From contig NC_079907.1 in NCBI RefSeq assembly GCF_024868665.1, positions 19,710,191 through 19,774,190 of the forward strand: a DNA stretch of 64,000 bases, read 5' to 3'. Shown one piece after another: positions 22,870-33,779 of this stretch. The translations under genes were made by a program, and so were the position numbers. Numbering within the stretch: position 1 is the stretch's first letter; each line of letters starts with the position of its first letter. The notes beneath the pieces are model-generated. The model saw nothing but the letters and a program-made list of their open reading frames with translations. It made no database searches and was not told where the DNA came from. The stretch comes from Triplophysa rosa (lineage: Eukaryota; Chordata; Actinopteri; Cypriniformes; Nemacheilidae).

Positions 22870-23245
22870 GATGCACACGTCACGAACGAGCTAGTACAGT
22901 GTTTGGGGAGGAGAGAGTTAAGTTTTCGCAGTCAGTAGGCGGGGATTTTTCTAGTGACGTAGGTACATTGTGGTTAAAGATTCGGACAGGTCATGGCTTG
23001 TTCGCGTGATTCAGAGTCGATTACCTTTTTTATAAGCTAATAACTTTGTTATTCGTTCACCTTCGGATTTACAACTTGGCAGATTGCTTACATTCAAACA
23101 CGGCAAAATTAAACACTTCATGAAATGTATTTTTTATGATCTCGAGGAATGTACTCTTTAAGCTTAAAGTGTGCTAAAAATCACCTTTTTCAAGATCGTT
23201 TCATCTACTGTGCATGCACACATATAACTAGGGACTTTTTAGGTC

Positions 23246-23430
23246 CTACTTTGGTTTATGGAGTGTCCAACAACAAGTTTATGTACATAGAAGGTGTAAA
23301 AACACTATTATTTTGTAAAAATAGCTAGTTTCTTTTACCTTACTTCTTAACTGATTGATTCCGCGATTCATCTGTCTAATCCCCTCCTTTCCGCTAGCCT
23401 AGTCTGATGTGATTGGTCAGATCGTCTAGT
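23246..23430. repeat. second partial copy of the Kolobok-like element's left part
   Basis: TTTGGTTTATGGAGTGTCC to GATTGGTCAGAT repeats 21863-22060 in the same orientation with scattered differences. The fragment lies just outside the right TTAA border and is truncated on both sides. Confidence 0.65.
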
Positions 23431-23639
23431 CTACAATATTTCTCCCAAATTTCAAATCAAAATATTGTTTCTTTTTGCATTTATTTTCAGAAAACGAAAA
23501 CTGGAGATAGAGGTGAAAATAACAGAAAAGATGCTCTGTACTTTTCAGACCTCAAATATTGCATTTTATACTTTTCTAAAATAAATGCATTTATGTGTAT
23601 GTGTTCATAAATACAAAATTAATTAGCACAGTATACTGA

Positions 23640-23706
23640 CAAAAATTACGTAAACACAAACTTTTATTCTGGATGCGATTAATCACGATTAATCGTTTGA
23701 CAGCCC
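23640..23706. repeat. truncated end of ATTAATCG/CAGCCCT element
   Basis: ACACAAACTTTTATTCTGGA followed by GCGATTAATCACGATTAATCG and GACAGCCCTA matches the right end of the 10226-10975 element. Nearby TATTTCTCCCAAATTTCAAAT at 23439 recurs at about 47690, marking another dispersed repeat. Confidence 0.5.
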
Positions 23707-24884
23707 TACTTTTAACCAATACATAACCTTGCATGTATTTATGATTAGGAAAAGTTTAAAAATGTTTTTATCATGTGATAACCTGGATATTTCTCACAGT
23801 TTTCATGTGTCTTGTCATGCTGGCAGTCTTTCACATTGCTGTTGGATGACTTTGTCACTCCTGAGGTTTGATTTTGTTGAAATTTAACAGACAATGGTGA
23901 TTAACTGACCATTTGGAATGGTCTCTTATCTTATCTGAAACATGAGGTCATCTAATTCTCATTCAGTCTCATGACACGGATATTCTGTTGTGCAACATAC
24001 TCAGATTAATATTTCTACTGACAACCCCCACTTGACACATACTCACAAATATTTATATCACCAATATAATCATCCCAACATGACAATTACTCAACCTGTA
24101 AATACATTCTCAACAATCTAAAGTTAAAGCAAACAAACATCTGCATGTGTCAAAATATTCAATCTTTGCACTAATCCTTGCAAACCATCAAGAATAAGAA
24201 CAGGTACACATCGTCTACACAAGGTGACCTCTCCGGACATCATGATCATGGTCCTTCATGCCCTGCGAGTCTGCTGGATTGTGTTGCTTTAACACAAAGC
24301 TGCTCTCTCATCATATGCCGTCAGGGTGAGTCCTGGCCCATCGCCCACCACCTCCAAAAGAGACGCCCGAAACACTTTGATCAACCCGTTTGATGTGTCT
24401 GAAATAATAGACATCACCGCAGGCATCGCTCGGGTTCTGTCTGGCTCGCCGTCGCTCTTTTCACCCTTTTTGTGAGGTTTGGTTCAGATGTTGCACGGCT
24501 AGTTTGAATGGTTAAGTGGTGCCAGGACCCGTTCTCTAAGCTGTGAGAGTGTTGAGACAGCTGTGAGAGAATGTTGAGACAGCTGGGACTCTGTTGTGCA
24601 GAACTTATCGGAGTGAGCATGGATTCACCAAGCTGGGATGGTGTTAGCTGTTTCAACACAATCTCATGACAATTCAAAACTATTTTATAAACTACATGAA
24701 TTTGTGTGTCTGAGTGTGATCTGCTTTCGCATCAGTGACAGGTTTAGGGGTGGGGCTTCATTGCGCTTTTGTTTTACGTTTCACTTTATACACATTTAGA
24801 CGAATAGCCAGAATGTATATTAGGTACAAATTCCTGTGAGTCAGAATGTTCTTTCTTATCAGTAACTTACTTTTATACTTTAAG

Positions 24885-25070
24885 GGAAGCTTCACCCCAA
24901 AATTGTGAAAATTCTTTCATTTATTCAGCCTCATGTTATTTCAAACCTGTATGAGTTTCTTTCTTCTGCAGAACACAAAAGAAGCTATTGTGAAAAATGT
25001 TGGTAACCAAACAACACTGACACTGACTGTGAATAAATGTGAATGTGAATAAATAATGACAGAATTTTTA
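24885..25070 (+). repeat. dispersed fish repeat fragment
   Basis: The CTTCACCCCAAAATTGTGAA and CAGAACACAAAAGAAG words occur in the style of TTAA-target miniature elements. A related fragment with GGAACACAAAAGAAGATATT is at 11750-11890 in ace intron 11. Borders were not resolved. Confidence 0.45.
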
Positions 25071-25560
25071 TTTTTAGGTGAAATCACACGTGAGATCTCT
25101 TTAAAATCTCAGTTGTTTCTCTAAAGACAGCAGTGAGATGAAAAACAATAGGCCACGCATAACCTCAAATGAACTTGTCTCTTGAACTTTTCCACATGTA
25201 ATGATTAGTCATGTTGGTTAAGATAACTGTTACTCTTTGCAGAATGTTATTACTCTAAGCAATCACATGATTCATGCGCTCTCCCCTTCGACTTTACTAG
25301 AGAACTACAAAATCATCATAATAAAACTTAAAAAAGTGAGTGCTGTTAAATGATTCCAAAGAGCAGCTCATGTGTCACAGCTCACATTCATCACAAGTTC
25401 AACAGCAGCGAAATGCATGAATTATATTACACAAGCTTTGTGCGATCGCTACTCACCGCTGCATGACCAAACACCGTGCCTCGAGTTTGTGTCCTCAAAG
25501 CTGAAATCAAACTACATTCCTATCACGTAGCCGGTGTGTGGAAAGGAAAAGCGCATGTAC

Positions 25561-25770
25561 CTGCTGCTTGGAATTGTGCTCAGTCAGGTTAGTGTTGTAG
25601 TTCCAGCTGGCTTCTGTGCTGAAGTAGAAGACTTCCTCTGCCGTTGAGTTGTAATCTTCTACAAACGTCTGAGCCCCGACAACTGTCTGAGAGTAATCTC
25701 CCGGCATCCACTCGGGTCTGAGAGCTGCGCTGGCGCTGATGAGAGTCAGCAGGACCGCTGCCCGCTGCAT
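25561..25770 (-). CDS. ace: ace exon 1: start codon, signal peptide, start of N domain
   Basis: The ATG at 25768-25770 opens a hydrophobic signal peptide (MQRAAVLLTLISASAALRP). It is followed by the start of the first M2 peptidase domain, with the AEEVF and TEASWNYNTNLT stretches typical of ACE, including N-glycosylation sequons. The exon is 210 bp (70 codons) and ends in AAGCAGCAG before the donor GTACATG at 25560. Exon 2 continues in phase 0. Confidence 0.9.
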
Positions 25771-25984
25771 GACGGAGCACAGCTGAGGTCTGAGGAACAG
25801 CAGAAGAAATGAATGAAACCGTGCTCAGTGCTGGATGCTCCCGTCCAGCGGTTTCCCCCTCTCTCTGAGCGCTCGCTCTCCTCCCTCTGTTAATCACCAA
25901 CAGAAGATCACACACAATCACACACGGCTCTTTTAAAGTGAGAGAGAACCCAACCCACACGCTCTTCTGAAACACATACACCTA

Positions 25985-26250
25985 TGTTAGGTTTCCATGT
26001 TTTATGGGGACATTCCATAGACGCAATGGTTGTACAAACTGTATATCATATTCCCTACCCCTAACCCACCACCTAACCCTAACAATCACACACAACTGTC
26101 TGCTTTTTTAGATTTTCACAAAAGTTAATTCTGTATGATTTATAAGCTTGTTTCCTCATGGGGACAAAAAAATGTCCCCACAAGGACAAGGGTTTTGGAT
26201 ATTGCCATCTTTGTGGGGACATTTTGTCCCCATACCGTAGGGTTTACCCT
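25985..26250. repeat. dispersed repeat with GGGGACA palindromes upstream of ace
   Basis: ATGGGGACAAAAAAATGTCC-CC and GTGGGGACATTTTGTCCCCA are internal palindromes, and CTACCCCTAACCCACCACCT lies between. It directly precedes the CA microsatellite, in the region 5' of ace. Confidence 0.5.
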
Positions 26251-26545
26251 TCCCACACACACTCACACACACTCTTGAAACACACACTTTCCTGAACCAT
26301 ACACACACTCCTAAAACAAACACACACACACACTACTGAAACACACACTCTCACGAAACACACGCATACACACGCACACACACACACACACGCACACACA
26401 CACACACACACACACGCGCACGCACGCACACACACACACACACACACTCTTCCGAAACACACACTTTCCTAAACCCTACACACACTCCTACACACACACA
26501 CTCCTGAATCACACACTCTCTACTGTATCAAATGAACACACACAC
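26250..26545. repeat. (CA)n microsatellite, compound
   Basis: Long ACACAC runs mixed with GCACAC and CACTC variants over about 300 bp. It starts about 480 bp upstream of the ace start codon. Confidence 0.95.
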
Positions 26546-28796
26546 ATGCACTCCTAAACTATACTCTAGTCTAGTGTAGTAACAATTCTGGTAACAAAAA
26601 AGTCACAACTGAAATCTCAATGAAATGTATCTCACATTCTTCCAAGAATTTTCTAGCTCTGCCTTCCTACCAACAATTGTCATATTTGTTGTTGCAGCAT
26701 TTTGCATTTACACGCAGGCCCGTGGCAGGTACTGTTAGACAAACACAGTGAATACAGGCGATGCATTTGATCGGTTCATATTCTCTGTAAATCACACGCT
26801 TGACCTTCATGTGGCTACAGGAGCATCATGTGACATGAGTTAATCTACGGGAACAGTTTAAGAGCTTTATCTTCAGAAACAGTAGATTCACCCCAGTGTA
26901 AACACACGGCAGCCACAATCACTTACGTAAAACACACGACAACTATTTTCAACTTGTCTGTCCCACTATCTCGCTGATGGCCGATGACTTTGTCAGTTTT
27001 TGCGCTGATGAAGTGAATGCCATACACTGCACCACACATCCCAGAGCCATCACTAACTCCACTCCATCCTCAGCTCTCCTCTTTCCTTCCCTTCATGTCC
27101 CCAAAATACTCCATGCTTTGACAAAATGTTAAATCCTCTCTCATTCATAAGTCGTTTAAAAGTGTTAGCTAAATGAATCAATGTTAATGCAGCACACTGC
27201 ACAAACTGAAGCGTTGTGTGACATCTCCGTCAATCTCAGGCTCTTCAATCCCTGATCAACAATAGTCTATGGGGAGTAAATCTCTAAAGTGCTGATTAAG
27301 AGAAATGATTGAAATACTATTGACAAGTGGGACTTGCTGTCGTACACCCGCCATATTCAGCATTATTTGTCCGGTTTAGTTTTCCATCCCTCCTCCACAT
27401 ACTGTCTCTGCCTATAGGAAACTGAATTGATATAAAAAGTGCTAGATTTCTCAGCACTCGCTCAACTCTACGCATTATTGGCAATGCAGTGCAACATGTA
27501 CGAAGAACACATCACAGGTTTTTTATCCATTGCAGATGTGGGAAAGAGAGACCGTGTTACATAAGCAGCGGTTGCCAATCTCAAAACCAAAAGTCTGTTC
27601 TGTCAAAAATCTTCTCATGTTAGGACTGTGGAACACAAGCTGTGAAAGAGACCGTATAAATATAAATACATTTAGTAAAATGTGATTATAATTTACCAAT
27701 TTTCTTTTGTATTTAGCATTGTGAACCTGCTGAAAGTAAGGATTTCTGTTAACTGCCACTATTGTTGCTAAAAGTATAGTTGATAAACATTACATCCAAA
27801 GGTGAAACTGATAAGAGTTAAATGGATAACATTAGCTATGACAAACAGCAGCGGTCCACGCATTCATTAACAAAAAATGTATCATAAATTCATTTATAAT
27901 TGCATTAAAGTGTGAAATAAATTCCATCTCATCAGTGTAGAAGGTCAGCATAATGTCTGAAATAACATCTGATGAATGAATTATCTGATCAGCGCTGATG
28001 AGCAATAAATCACAAGGTTAAACATTATCATAAAAGAAAGCCAAAGTGTCATGCACACGTCTACAGTGAAGGAATACATTGTATCTCAGTCCTCTGTAAA
28101 ACAGTCATTCCATGCGACAATTCTAGCTTGTGTATCTCTGGAGAGATTATGTCTGTGATGTTATACCACTGTTATCAACAACAACAAAAAACATGTACCG
28201 TTAAGAGATAGACTCACATCTTAAAGCTGGAACATAATGTAACATTGTCACTTTAATATTAAACAGGGCTCTGGTCTACAAATCATCTACAGATGGTGTG
28301 GCCTGAAAGCCTCTACATGGCCAAAGAAAATAAGCAACATTTCAATGACATCACTGTTCACTACCATAGAGAAGAACAACATCCCTCAATGGGGAAGCAG
28401 GGATTTCCTCTCACGTCTTATACCAAAACAACCTTCTTGAACATTTGAAAACAATACCTTAAGGAGAGTGGTGTGGTATTGAATGTCATCTCTTTTACTG
28501 GACACACATTAGTGGGAGTGTACACTATGTGTCAACATGTGAAATTGCTAAAAGTAATACTAATTCACTACCGCAACTATTTTAAACATGACGTAATTAT
28601 CTGTGCATCTAAAACCACCAAAGACTTTAAACATTATTCTATTCTGCTATGTAATGACCACTTTTTTCAGATTGGATCATATTGTTTTTTCTACAGGTTA
28701 AAGGTGCAAGGATTTTGTTCATCAGCTATAAATCTTAAGGTAAGATGTTTTTTGTATAAGTTTTGGTATTGGAATATGGTCATTGCACTAGTTTTG
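26546..28796. other. intergenic sequence, no gene recognised
   Basis: AT-rich, single-copy-looking sequence 5' of ace. Open frames are short and without recognisable motifs, and no splice-linked coding pattern was found on either strand. Confidence 0.6.
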
Positions 28797-28800
28797 TTAA

Positions 28801-29306
28801 AGGGATATTTCAGAGGCAAAACAAAATTTCCCCATGTTTTACTCACCCTCTAGGCACCCTGACTGAATATGACGTTCTTCTTGAAGAATAATGCAGTCGG
28901 AGTTATAATACCACGTATCATTTTACATCCAAGTAGTAGAATGGGAATGAATGAGCGTCGATTTTTTAAAGCTCCAAAAAGTGCATCCATCGATCAAAGA
29001 CTGCTCGACACGGCTCCGTGGTCTTAACAAAGGTGTTCTGAAGCAAATCGATGCGTTTGTTTAAGAGACATGTCCATATTGACAGCGCTATTAGCAATGA
29101 TGTCTAGCTTCTGTTATCCCTCATCTGCGCGTGAACCTGAGGCTTGTTTTTCATCACCGGATCTAACGACACGCCTGCGTCATTTGCCGGAAAAACAAGC
29201 CCCAGGTTCGACTGCATTATTCTTCAAGAAGAAAGTCATATTCAGTTAGGATGCCTTGAGGGTGAGTAAACATGAGGAAATTTAGTTTTGCCTCTGAAAT
29301 ATCCCT
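28801..29306. mobile_element. miniature palindromic element with TTAA target sites
   Basis: The near-perfect inverted ends AGGGATATTTCAGAGGCAAA and GCCTCTGAAATATCCCT are flanked by TTAA at 28797-28800 and 29307-29310. Further inside, TTCTTGAAGAATAATGCAGT and ACTGCATTATTCTTCAAGAA are also mirrored, so about 100 bp at each end can pair. 506 bp, non-coding. Confidence 0.75.
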
Positions 29307-29310
29307 TTAA

Positions 29311-30296
29311 GCAGATCTGGCAACCCCACCAAGCCGGTCCATTAACATTCAAGAGCAAGCATCAGGGGCGGATTATCCAATGTGCATTATGGACACAGCC
29401 CTTGCGCACTTGGGGCCCAAGCAAGGGGAAGACAATTTCACATAACAGTGTTTCCGCTATATTCATTCTGCCGTGCGCTTCTCTGGCCCGCCCTGTTGCA
29501 CACACGCAGATGCACACACAAAACAGTGTTTCTAGTTTAGGAAGTCTGTCTCTTGATTTAGTAACTTTTACGAGCCCTCTAGTGGCTTTTGTTCAGAAGA
29601 AGTGCATAGCGACAAATCTAGCGACTTATTCAGTGGGAAAATGTCACCAGTGCTGCCCCGCGAGATCTCTCTTTCCTGACGCAGGGATCCTTTCTCTCGA
29701 CATTACTCTGTACAGTGAGTGGCAGGAAGAAGCAGCACATCCAATTCACCGTATACACGGTGAATATATTTTATATTGATATTATGATGATCAGGTCTAA
29801 TTGCCTTACTTTGCCAATATATAGCCTTCATTATTAGAAAATCCACATTGCTTTTACATACATTGCAAAACGTTTCTCTTACGGAAAAAAAAGGGAATAT
29901 ACTGCAAAATATAATGCAATATGTTGCATAATACATTTCCATATATTGGAAGCTGGTGCTAATATTTTTCTATATACAGCAATATATGCATTGACAATAT
30001 GTGGCTATATATTGAACATATAAATATATTTCGAAACGAAGACAAAAAATAAATCTTCTTTTATTGAGTATATATTGCACATAGATGTTCCCATATACAG
30101 TAAATGTGATTGTATATTATACACGTATACATGTATGGACACATTCACAGAATGAGTTAAAGCATTTCTAGTTCCCAGCATGCTTTGCTTCTGACTGCTA
30201 AAAGAGAGTAAAAATGTTTAAAGGTAGGTGTAATTTCATGTCTTTTAGCTAAATATTAATATAGGAGGAGATCTGGTAGTGTTTAATGTTGTATTA
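29311..30296. other. intergenic sequence, AT-rich
   Basis: No gene was recognised. The 29800-30120 part is rich in TATATTG/CAATATA words, typical of a degraded AT-rich transposon, with no clear ends. Confidence 0.5.
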
Positions 30297-30304
30297 CTTG
30301 TAAC

Positions 30305-30782
30305 CAGTGTTGGGTAAGTTACTATGAAAAGTAATCAATTACTAGTTACTAATTACATATCAATAGTGTAATTAGATTACTGTACAAATTACTCTCTCCA
30401 AAAAGTATTTAGTTACTAATTACTTTCTATATCCTATATCCACATTGATTAGTTAAGTGATTCAAGGATAGACATGAAACGGCTCTTAATTCATTCAGAT
30501 AAATAATAAAACTACATAAAGTAGTATTATTAACTGACCAAAGTAATACAAATGTGAGAATTAAACATTAAAGCACAGATTTTAAAGTTAGACTTTGAAT
30601 TTTGATGTCAGTTACACTATTGCACACGCATATATACACAGAGTATTTAGTTTAATTACAACAGAAGTAACTGTAATTAAATTACAGTTAAATTAAATGT
30701 AATGCCTTACTTTACTTTTTCAAGGGAAAAGTAATTAAATTACAGTAACTAATTACTTAGTAACTAGTTACACCCAACACTG
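30305..30782. mobile_element. miniature hAT-like element (CAGTGTTGGG family)
   Basis: The inverted ends CAGTGTTGGGTAAGTTAC and GTTACACCCAACACTG have an exact 8 bp target duplication CTTGTAAC (30297-30304 and 30783-30790). The interior consists of TAATTACTAGTTAC words. A second member of the family spans 41508-43826. Confidence 0.8.
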
Positions 30783-30784
30783 CT

Positions 30785-31280
30785 TGTAACAACCTCTGCC
30801 TCGCCACCGGCCACGCCCCCTGCATCATCGCTTCCTCATCGCTCATCCGCTCACTTTCGACTCTCACTAAATCCTTGGTGTTTCGAGTCGGACGTCATCA
30901 CGCAACAGTGTTTTATTGGCGATTTTAACAATCATAGGTAGTTTAGATGGTTAAAGTAAGGTTAGGGTTAGGGTGTGGGTTAGGGTAAAGGTTTCGTAAG
31001 TCTTGAAACACCAAGAATTTAGTGAAAACCAACAAGCCATGCCCACGGATCTGACTCGAAACACCATGGATTTAGTGAGAGCCCTCAATTTCACCGGACT
31101 TTTGATCACGGACTTCACTTCCCAGAATCCCTAGCACTTCCCGCCATTGTTTGATTACACTACACCTGCACATCATTTGTCTGTCTATTTAAGGTTCTCC
31201 TCGTGGTTTCCCCATTGTCGGCTATTGTTGTTGTATTTGTATACCTGTGGTTTGGATTCTCTACCTGACTTGGAATATAC
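30785..31280 (+). mobile_element. LTR-like fragment split by a miniature element
   Basis: TGTAACAACCTCTGCCTCGC at the left and, after the 30861-31081 insertion, GTCTATTTAAGGTTCTCCTC at about 31183 (TATA-like) suggest an LTR. It is cut at 31281 by the Gypsy-like LTR. Borders are approximate. Confidence 0.4.
30861..31081. mobile_element. 221 bp miniature element with interstitial telomere-like core
   Basis: The inverted ends CTCTCACTAAATCCTTGGTG and CACCATGGATTTAGTGAGAG are perfect over most of their length. The centre holds GGTTAGGGTTAGGGTGTGGG-TTAGGGT (30960-30987), close to vertebrate telomere repeats. Confidence 0.7.
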
Positions 31281-31412
31281 TGTAACAGTCGCTGCCAGTC
31301 ACAGTGTATTTAGGGAGTTGGGGTGATTAGACCATTAGGGGGAAACCTTGAGTTATTTAAGGCTATATAAAACAAGACGGAAGAGAATAAGAAGGAGTTC
31401 TAAAGCTGCCGC

Positions 31413-32492
31413 ATGGCAGAGTTTGGTTTGCTGCCTACAATCCCATTTGAGAAACTTTGGAGTTTGCTGCTTAAATATGAGTTTATGTTCATATCTTTGA
31501 CTGAGTTTGTGACATATAATGTCTTAGCAGACTTTAACAATGGTGGTGGATATGAAAGATATGTGCTTATGTTTGTTTATGTACTGTTTCTTGTACAAAT
31601 TGATGCTAAATTTAAATCTTGTAATCACGTAATGTCAACTCCAGTTAATTTTTCTTATTCCACCCCTAACTTGCAAAGAAATCTCAGTAGGATAGATACT
31701 ATTCAAACTCACCAGCTTCCTCTCCAAGTACCCAGTATTATTCCTACTGGTCAATGTAACCCTCCAGTAAAGATTGATTTTCCCCAATTTGGATCAGAAG
31801 AAAACCGTGATCCCATTGTTTTTGTTGAACATTGTGAAGAATATTTTGCTCTTAGACCCCTGAGGGATTCAGAAATACTAGCTTCTCTCACCTCTGTGTT
31901 GAAAGGAACAGCTAAAGACTGGTGGTTAGCAGAGCGAAGGCATATTTCTACTTGGGTAAAATTCAAAGAGGCTTTTCTACATGCATTCTTATTCGATGAC
32001 TACGAAGCTGAAGCAGCTAAATGTATAATGGAGAGAAAACAAGCCCCAGAAGAAACAATACAAAATTTCGCATATCACTACCATGCCTTATGTTTAAGAT
32101 TTAAGAGAGATATGCCTGAAGAGGAGATTAAGGCCATTTTAAGGAATTGTAACCCCCGGTTGGCAAGTTTAAGAGGTTCCGTTAAAGAAGTCAGTGAGTT
32201 AGTAAGAGTAGGTACACAGATCGAGAAAGACTTTGAAGAAGCCAAGAAATATTGGAATCAAGTCAACGTGGATAAACGGAGACGAAAAAACCAGACAGGC
32301 CAAAGTCCATATCATAGATGTAATCCAACCCATACACATGTTTTACAGACCGTTCATAACATGGATGTTGATGTAAAAGTCCTTACCTTGCCTATGTTGT
32401 TATGTGGAAGGTATTTTCAAGTAATGATCGACACAGGTAGTACTCTAACCCTCATGCAAGAGACTTGTTGGAAGACTTGTTGGAACCTCTGA
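31413..32492 (+). CDS. gag polyprotein with start of protease (retrotransposon)
   Basis: The ORF has a capsid-type Retrotrans_gag region at about residues 120-275, with KIDFPQFGSEENRDP, LKGTAKDWWLAERRHISTW and PEETIQNFAYHYHALCLRFK. At the C-terminus FQVMIDTGSTLTLM is an aspartic protease motif (DTGS). ATG at 31413 opens the frame; ATG at 31632 (MSTPVNFSYSTPN) is an alternative start. No CCHC zinc knuckle was seen. It is truncated by a frameshift into 32465-32659. Confidence 0.75.
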   Translation: MAEFGLLPTIPFEKLWSLLLKYEFMFISLTEFVTYNVLADFNNGGGYERYVLMFVYVLFLVQIDAKFKSCNHVMSTPVNFSYSTPNLQRNLSRIDTIQTHQLPLQVPSIIPTGQCNPPVKIDFPQFGSEENRDPIVFVEHCEEYFALRPLRDSEILASLTSVLKGTAKDWWLAERRHISTWVKFKEAFLHAFLFDDYEAEAAKCIMERKQAPEETIQNFAYHYHALCLRFKRDMPEEEIKAILRNCNPRLASLRGSVKEVSELVRVGTQIEKDFEEAKKYWNQVNVDKRRRKNQTGQSPYHRCNPTHTHVLQTVHNMDVDVKVLTLPMLLCGRYFQVMIDTGSTLTLMQETCWKTCWNL

Positions 32493-32659
32493 GTTCCAGT
32501 CGAGGCCAGGCGTTCAGACAAGGAAATGGACAGGTGTTGACTGCTTTGGGGTTATGGAAAAGTGAATGTGAGGTACAAGGATGGAAGTATGACTTCACGG
32601 TATATGTTATGAGAGATGAGGATCTACTGTACCAATTATCTTGGGTATGGACTTCTTGA
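32465..32659 (+). CDS. protease remainder, frameshifted (retrotransposon)
   Basis: This frame continues the protease-like domain (LTALGLWKSECEVQGWKYDF, then TVYVMRD). It stops shortly after a region that in intact elements leads to reverse transcriptase. The overlap with the gag frame marks a frameshift. Confidence 0.5.
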   Translation: MLEDLLEPLSSSRGQAFRQGNGQVLTALGLWKSECEVQGWKYDFTVYVMRDEDLLYQLSWVWTS

Positions 32660-32665
32660 AGGCTA

Positions 32666-33343
32666 TTGAAATTGCCTTGGATTTCCGTATCACTGTCTCA
32701 GGTTAAACTACAAGATTCTTCTACCACGTTCACTTCATTCCCCATTGATTGGTCTGACGTAGCAAAAGCTCAACAGGAGGATAAGGAGATTCAAGAGATC
32801 ATTACATCTACCAAAGCAGCCAGTAATCCAGATTCTACACGGATTCATTACCTAATGAAGAATGGATTTCTGTTCCGTAGTTGTCCACAAAAGCAGAAAG
32901 GACCTAGACTGCAATTAGTCATCCCTACCTGTCTAAGACAAAATTTGCTGAATTACGCTCATGATAACCCTCTCAGTGGACATATTGGACAACTTAAGAC
33001 TCTGTTGCATCTAATAGATATTTGCTATTGGCCTACTGTACGATCAAATGTATGGAGTTACTGCAAGAAGTGTCAGATATGTCAGCAGTACAAACCTTCC
33101 GTTTCAAAGCTTGCAGGTTACATGCAATCTACCCCTGTAGTAGAACCTGGACACATGTTGGGAGTAGACCTAATGGCACCCTTCCCTAAAAGCCCTAAGC
33201 AGAATGAACATCTTTTAGTGATTGTAGACTATTGTTCCAAATGGGTGAAATGGTTTCCTTTACGAGTTGCAAAGACACCGCAAATTGCACCCATTCTTGT
33301 GGATGAAATGTTTACCAGATGGGGCACTGTATTTAGTTTCTGA
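32666..33343 (+). CDS. integrase N-terminal and core part (retrotransposon)
   Basis: HDNPLSGHIGQLKTLLHLID, then WSYCKKCQICQQYKPS, form the H2C2 zinc-binding domain. GVDLMAPFPKSPKQNEHLLV supplies the first catalytic Asp of the DDE core. The frame is interrupted near 33320-33343. Confidence 0.75.
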   Translation: MKLPWISVSLSQVKLQDSSTTFTSFPIDWSDVAKAQQEDKEIQEIITSTKAASNPDSTRIHYLMKNGFLFRSCPQKQKGPRLQLVIPTCLRQNLLNYAHDNPLSGHIGQLKTLLHLIDICYWPTVRSNVWSYCKKCQICQQYKPSVSKLAGYMQSTPVVEPGHMLGVDLMAPFPKSPKQNEHLLVIVDYCSKWVKWFPLRVAKTPQIAPILVDEMFTRWGTVFSF

Positions 33344-33590
33344 CAGAGGAGCTCAGTTCACCTCTCAACTAATGCGGCAAATCTGTAAACAATGGAACGT
33401 AATTCAGAAATTGACCAATACAGCTCACCCTCAAACTAACCTCACTGAACGAGTTAACCGTACCCTTAAAATCATGATTGCTTCCTACGTTCAAGGGCAT
33501 CACCGACATTTGGACAAATGGTTGGCAGAGTTTCGCTTTGCCATTAACTCAGCATGGCAACAGGATTCTCTCCGGCCGAAGTCATGTTAG
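33267..33590 (+). CDS. integrase core, C-terminal half, other frame (retrotransposon)
   Basis: VSDRGAQFTSQLMRQICKQW holds the second catalytic Asp, and TAHPQTNLTERVNRTLK holds the catalytic Glu. The frame is displaced relative to 32666-33343, so the copy cannot make intact integrase. It is followed by further fragments to 33992, including a C-terminal stretch with MWKGPAKVIKCLGPVNYVV. Confidence 0.7.
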   Translation: MQRHRKLHPFLWMKCLPDGALYLVSDRGAQFTSQLMRQICKQWNVIQKLTNTAHPQTNLTERVNRTLKIMIASYVQGHHRHLDKWLAEFRFAINSAWQQDSLRPKSC

Positions 33591-33779
33591 GCAGGAAGCT
33601 AAAAGGTCCTTTAGAGAGAGCAGTTCTCAGAAATTCCGACCCGGACAGTCCAACTTATCCAGTAATGGAGAAACATAAGGAGTTAATGGAAGACGTGAAA
33701 AAATGTTGAACGAGCCCAAGAAAAGCAACGCCGTAACTACAATCTCTGAAGACGTTCAGCTGTTCTTCAGGTTGGAAAC

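Larger units (their letters stand above)
21830..23157. mobile_element. Kolobok-like DNA transposon carrying a THAP-type exon
   Basis: Perfect 14 bp inverted ends AGAGTACATTCCTC (21830-21843) and GAGGAATGTACTCT (23144-23157) are flanked by TTAA on both sides (21826-21829 and 23158-23161). TTAA targets plus a THAP-type DNA-binding domain are known features of the Kolobok superfamily. Only the first exon of a THAP protein was found, so this 1.3 kb copy is non-autonomous. Confidence 0.7.
1..25770 (-). pseudogene. ace: angiotensin-converting enzyme, somatic two-domain form, interrupted by two stop codons; 3' end outside window
   Basis: ACE is a type I membrane zinc dipeptidyl carboxypeptidase (M2 family) that converts angiotensin I to II and degrades bradykinin. 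Exons 1-19 plus the start of exon 20 are readable on the minus strand, each with GT-AG borders. The second-domain exons repeat the first-domain lengths (144, 192, 173 bp for exons 4/16, 5/17, 7/19; 88 bp for 3/15; 95/98 bp for 6/18), the known internal duplication of somatic ACE. The N-domain zinc motif HEMGH lies at 13055-13069. Two in-frame stops occur: TGA at 13007-13009 where the family has the second Arg of SLRRGANPGF, and TAA at 11474-11476 in the VPPVP-x-GYPED stretch of exon 12. All splice sites seen are intact and no frameshift was found, so inactivation would be recent, or the stops could be sequence errors. Identity is very secure; pseudogene status is probable. Confidence 0.85.

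Noticed and set aside
26244..26462. Cys/Val-rich frame over the CA microsatellite
   Set aside because: Pure dinucleotide-repeat translation.
28473..28853. 126-codon open frame
   Set aside because: The frame runs into the TTAA element at 28801, its composition looks like translated AT-rich spacer, and no domain or splice pattern was found.
29288..29779. 163-codon open frame
   Set aside because: It starts within the miniature element's right end and shows no recognisable motif or supporting splice structure.
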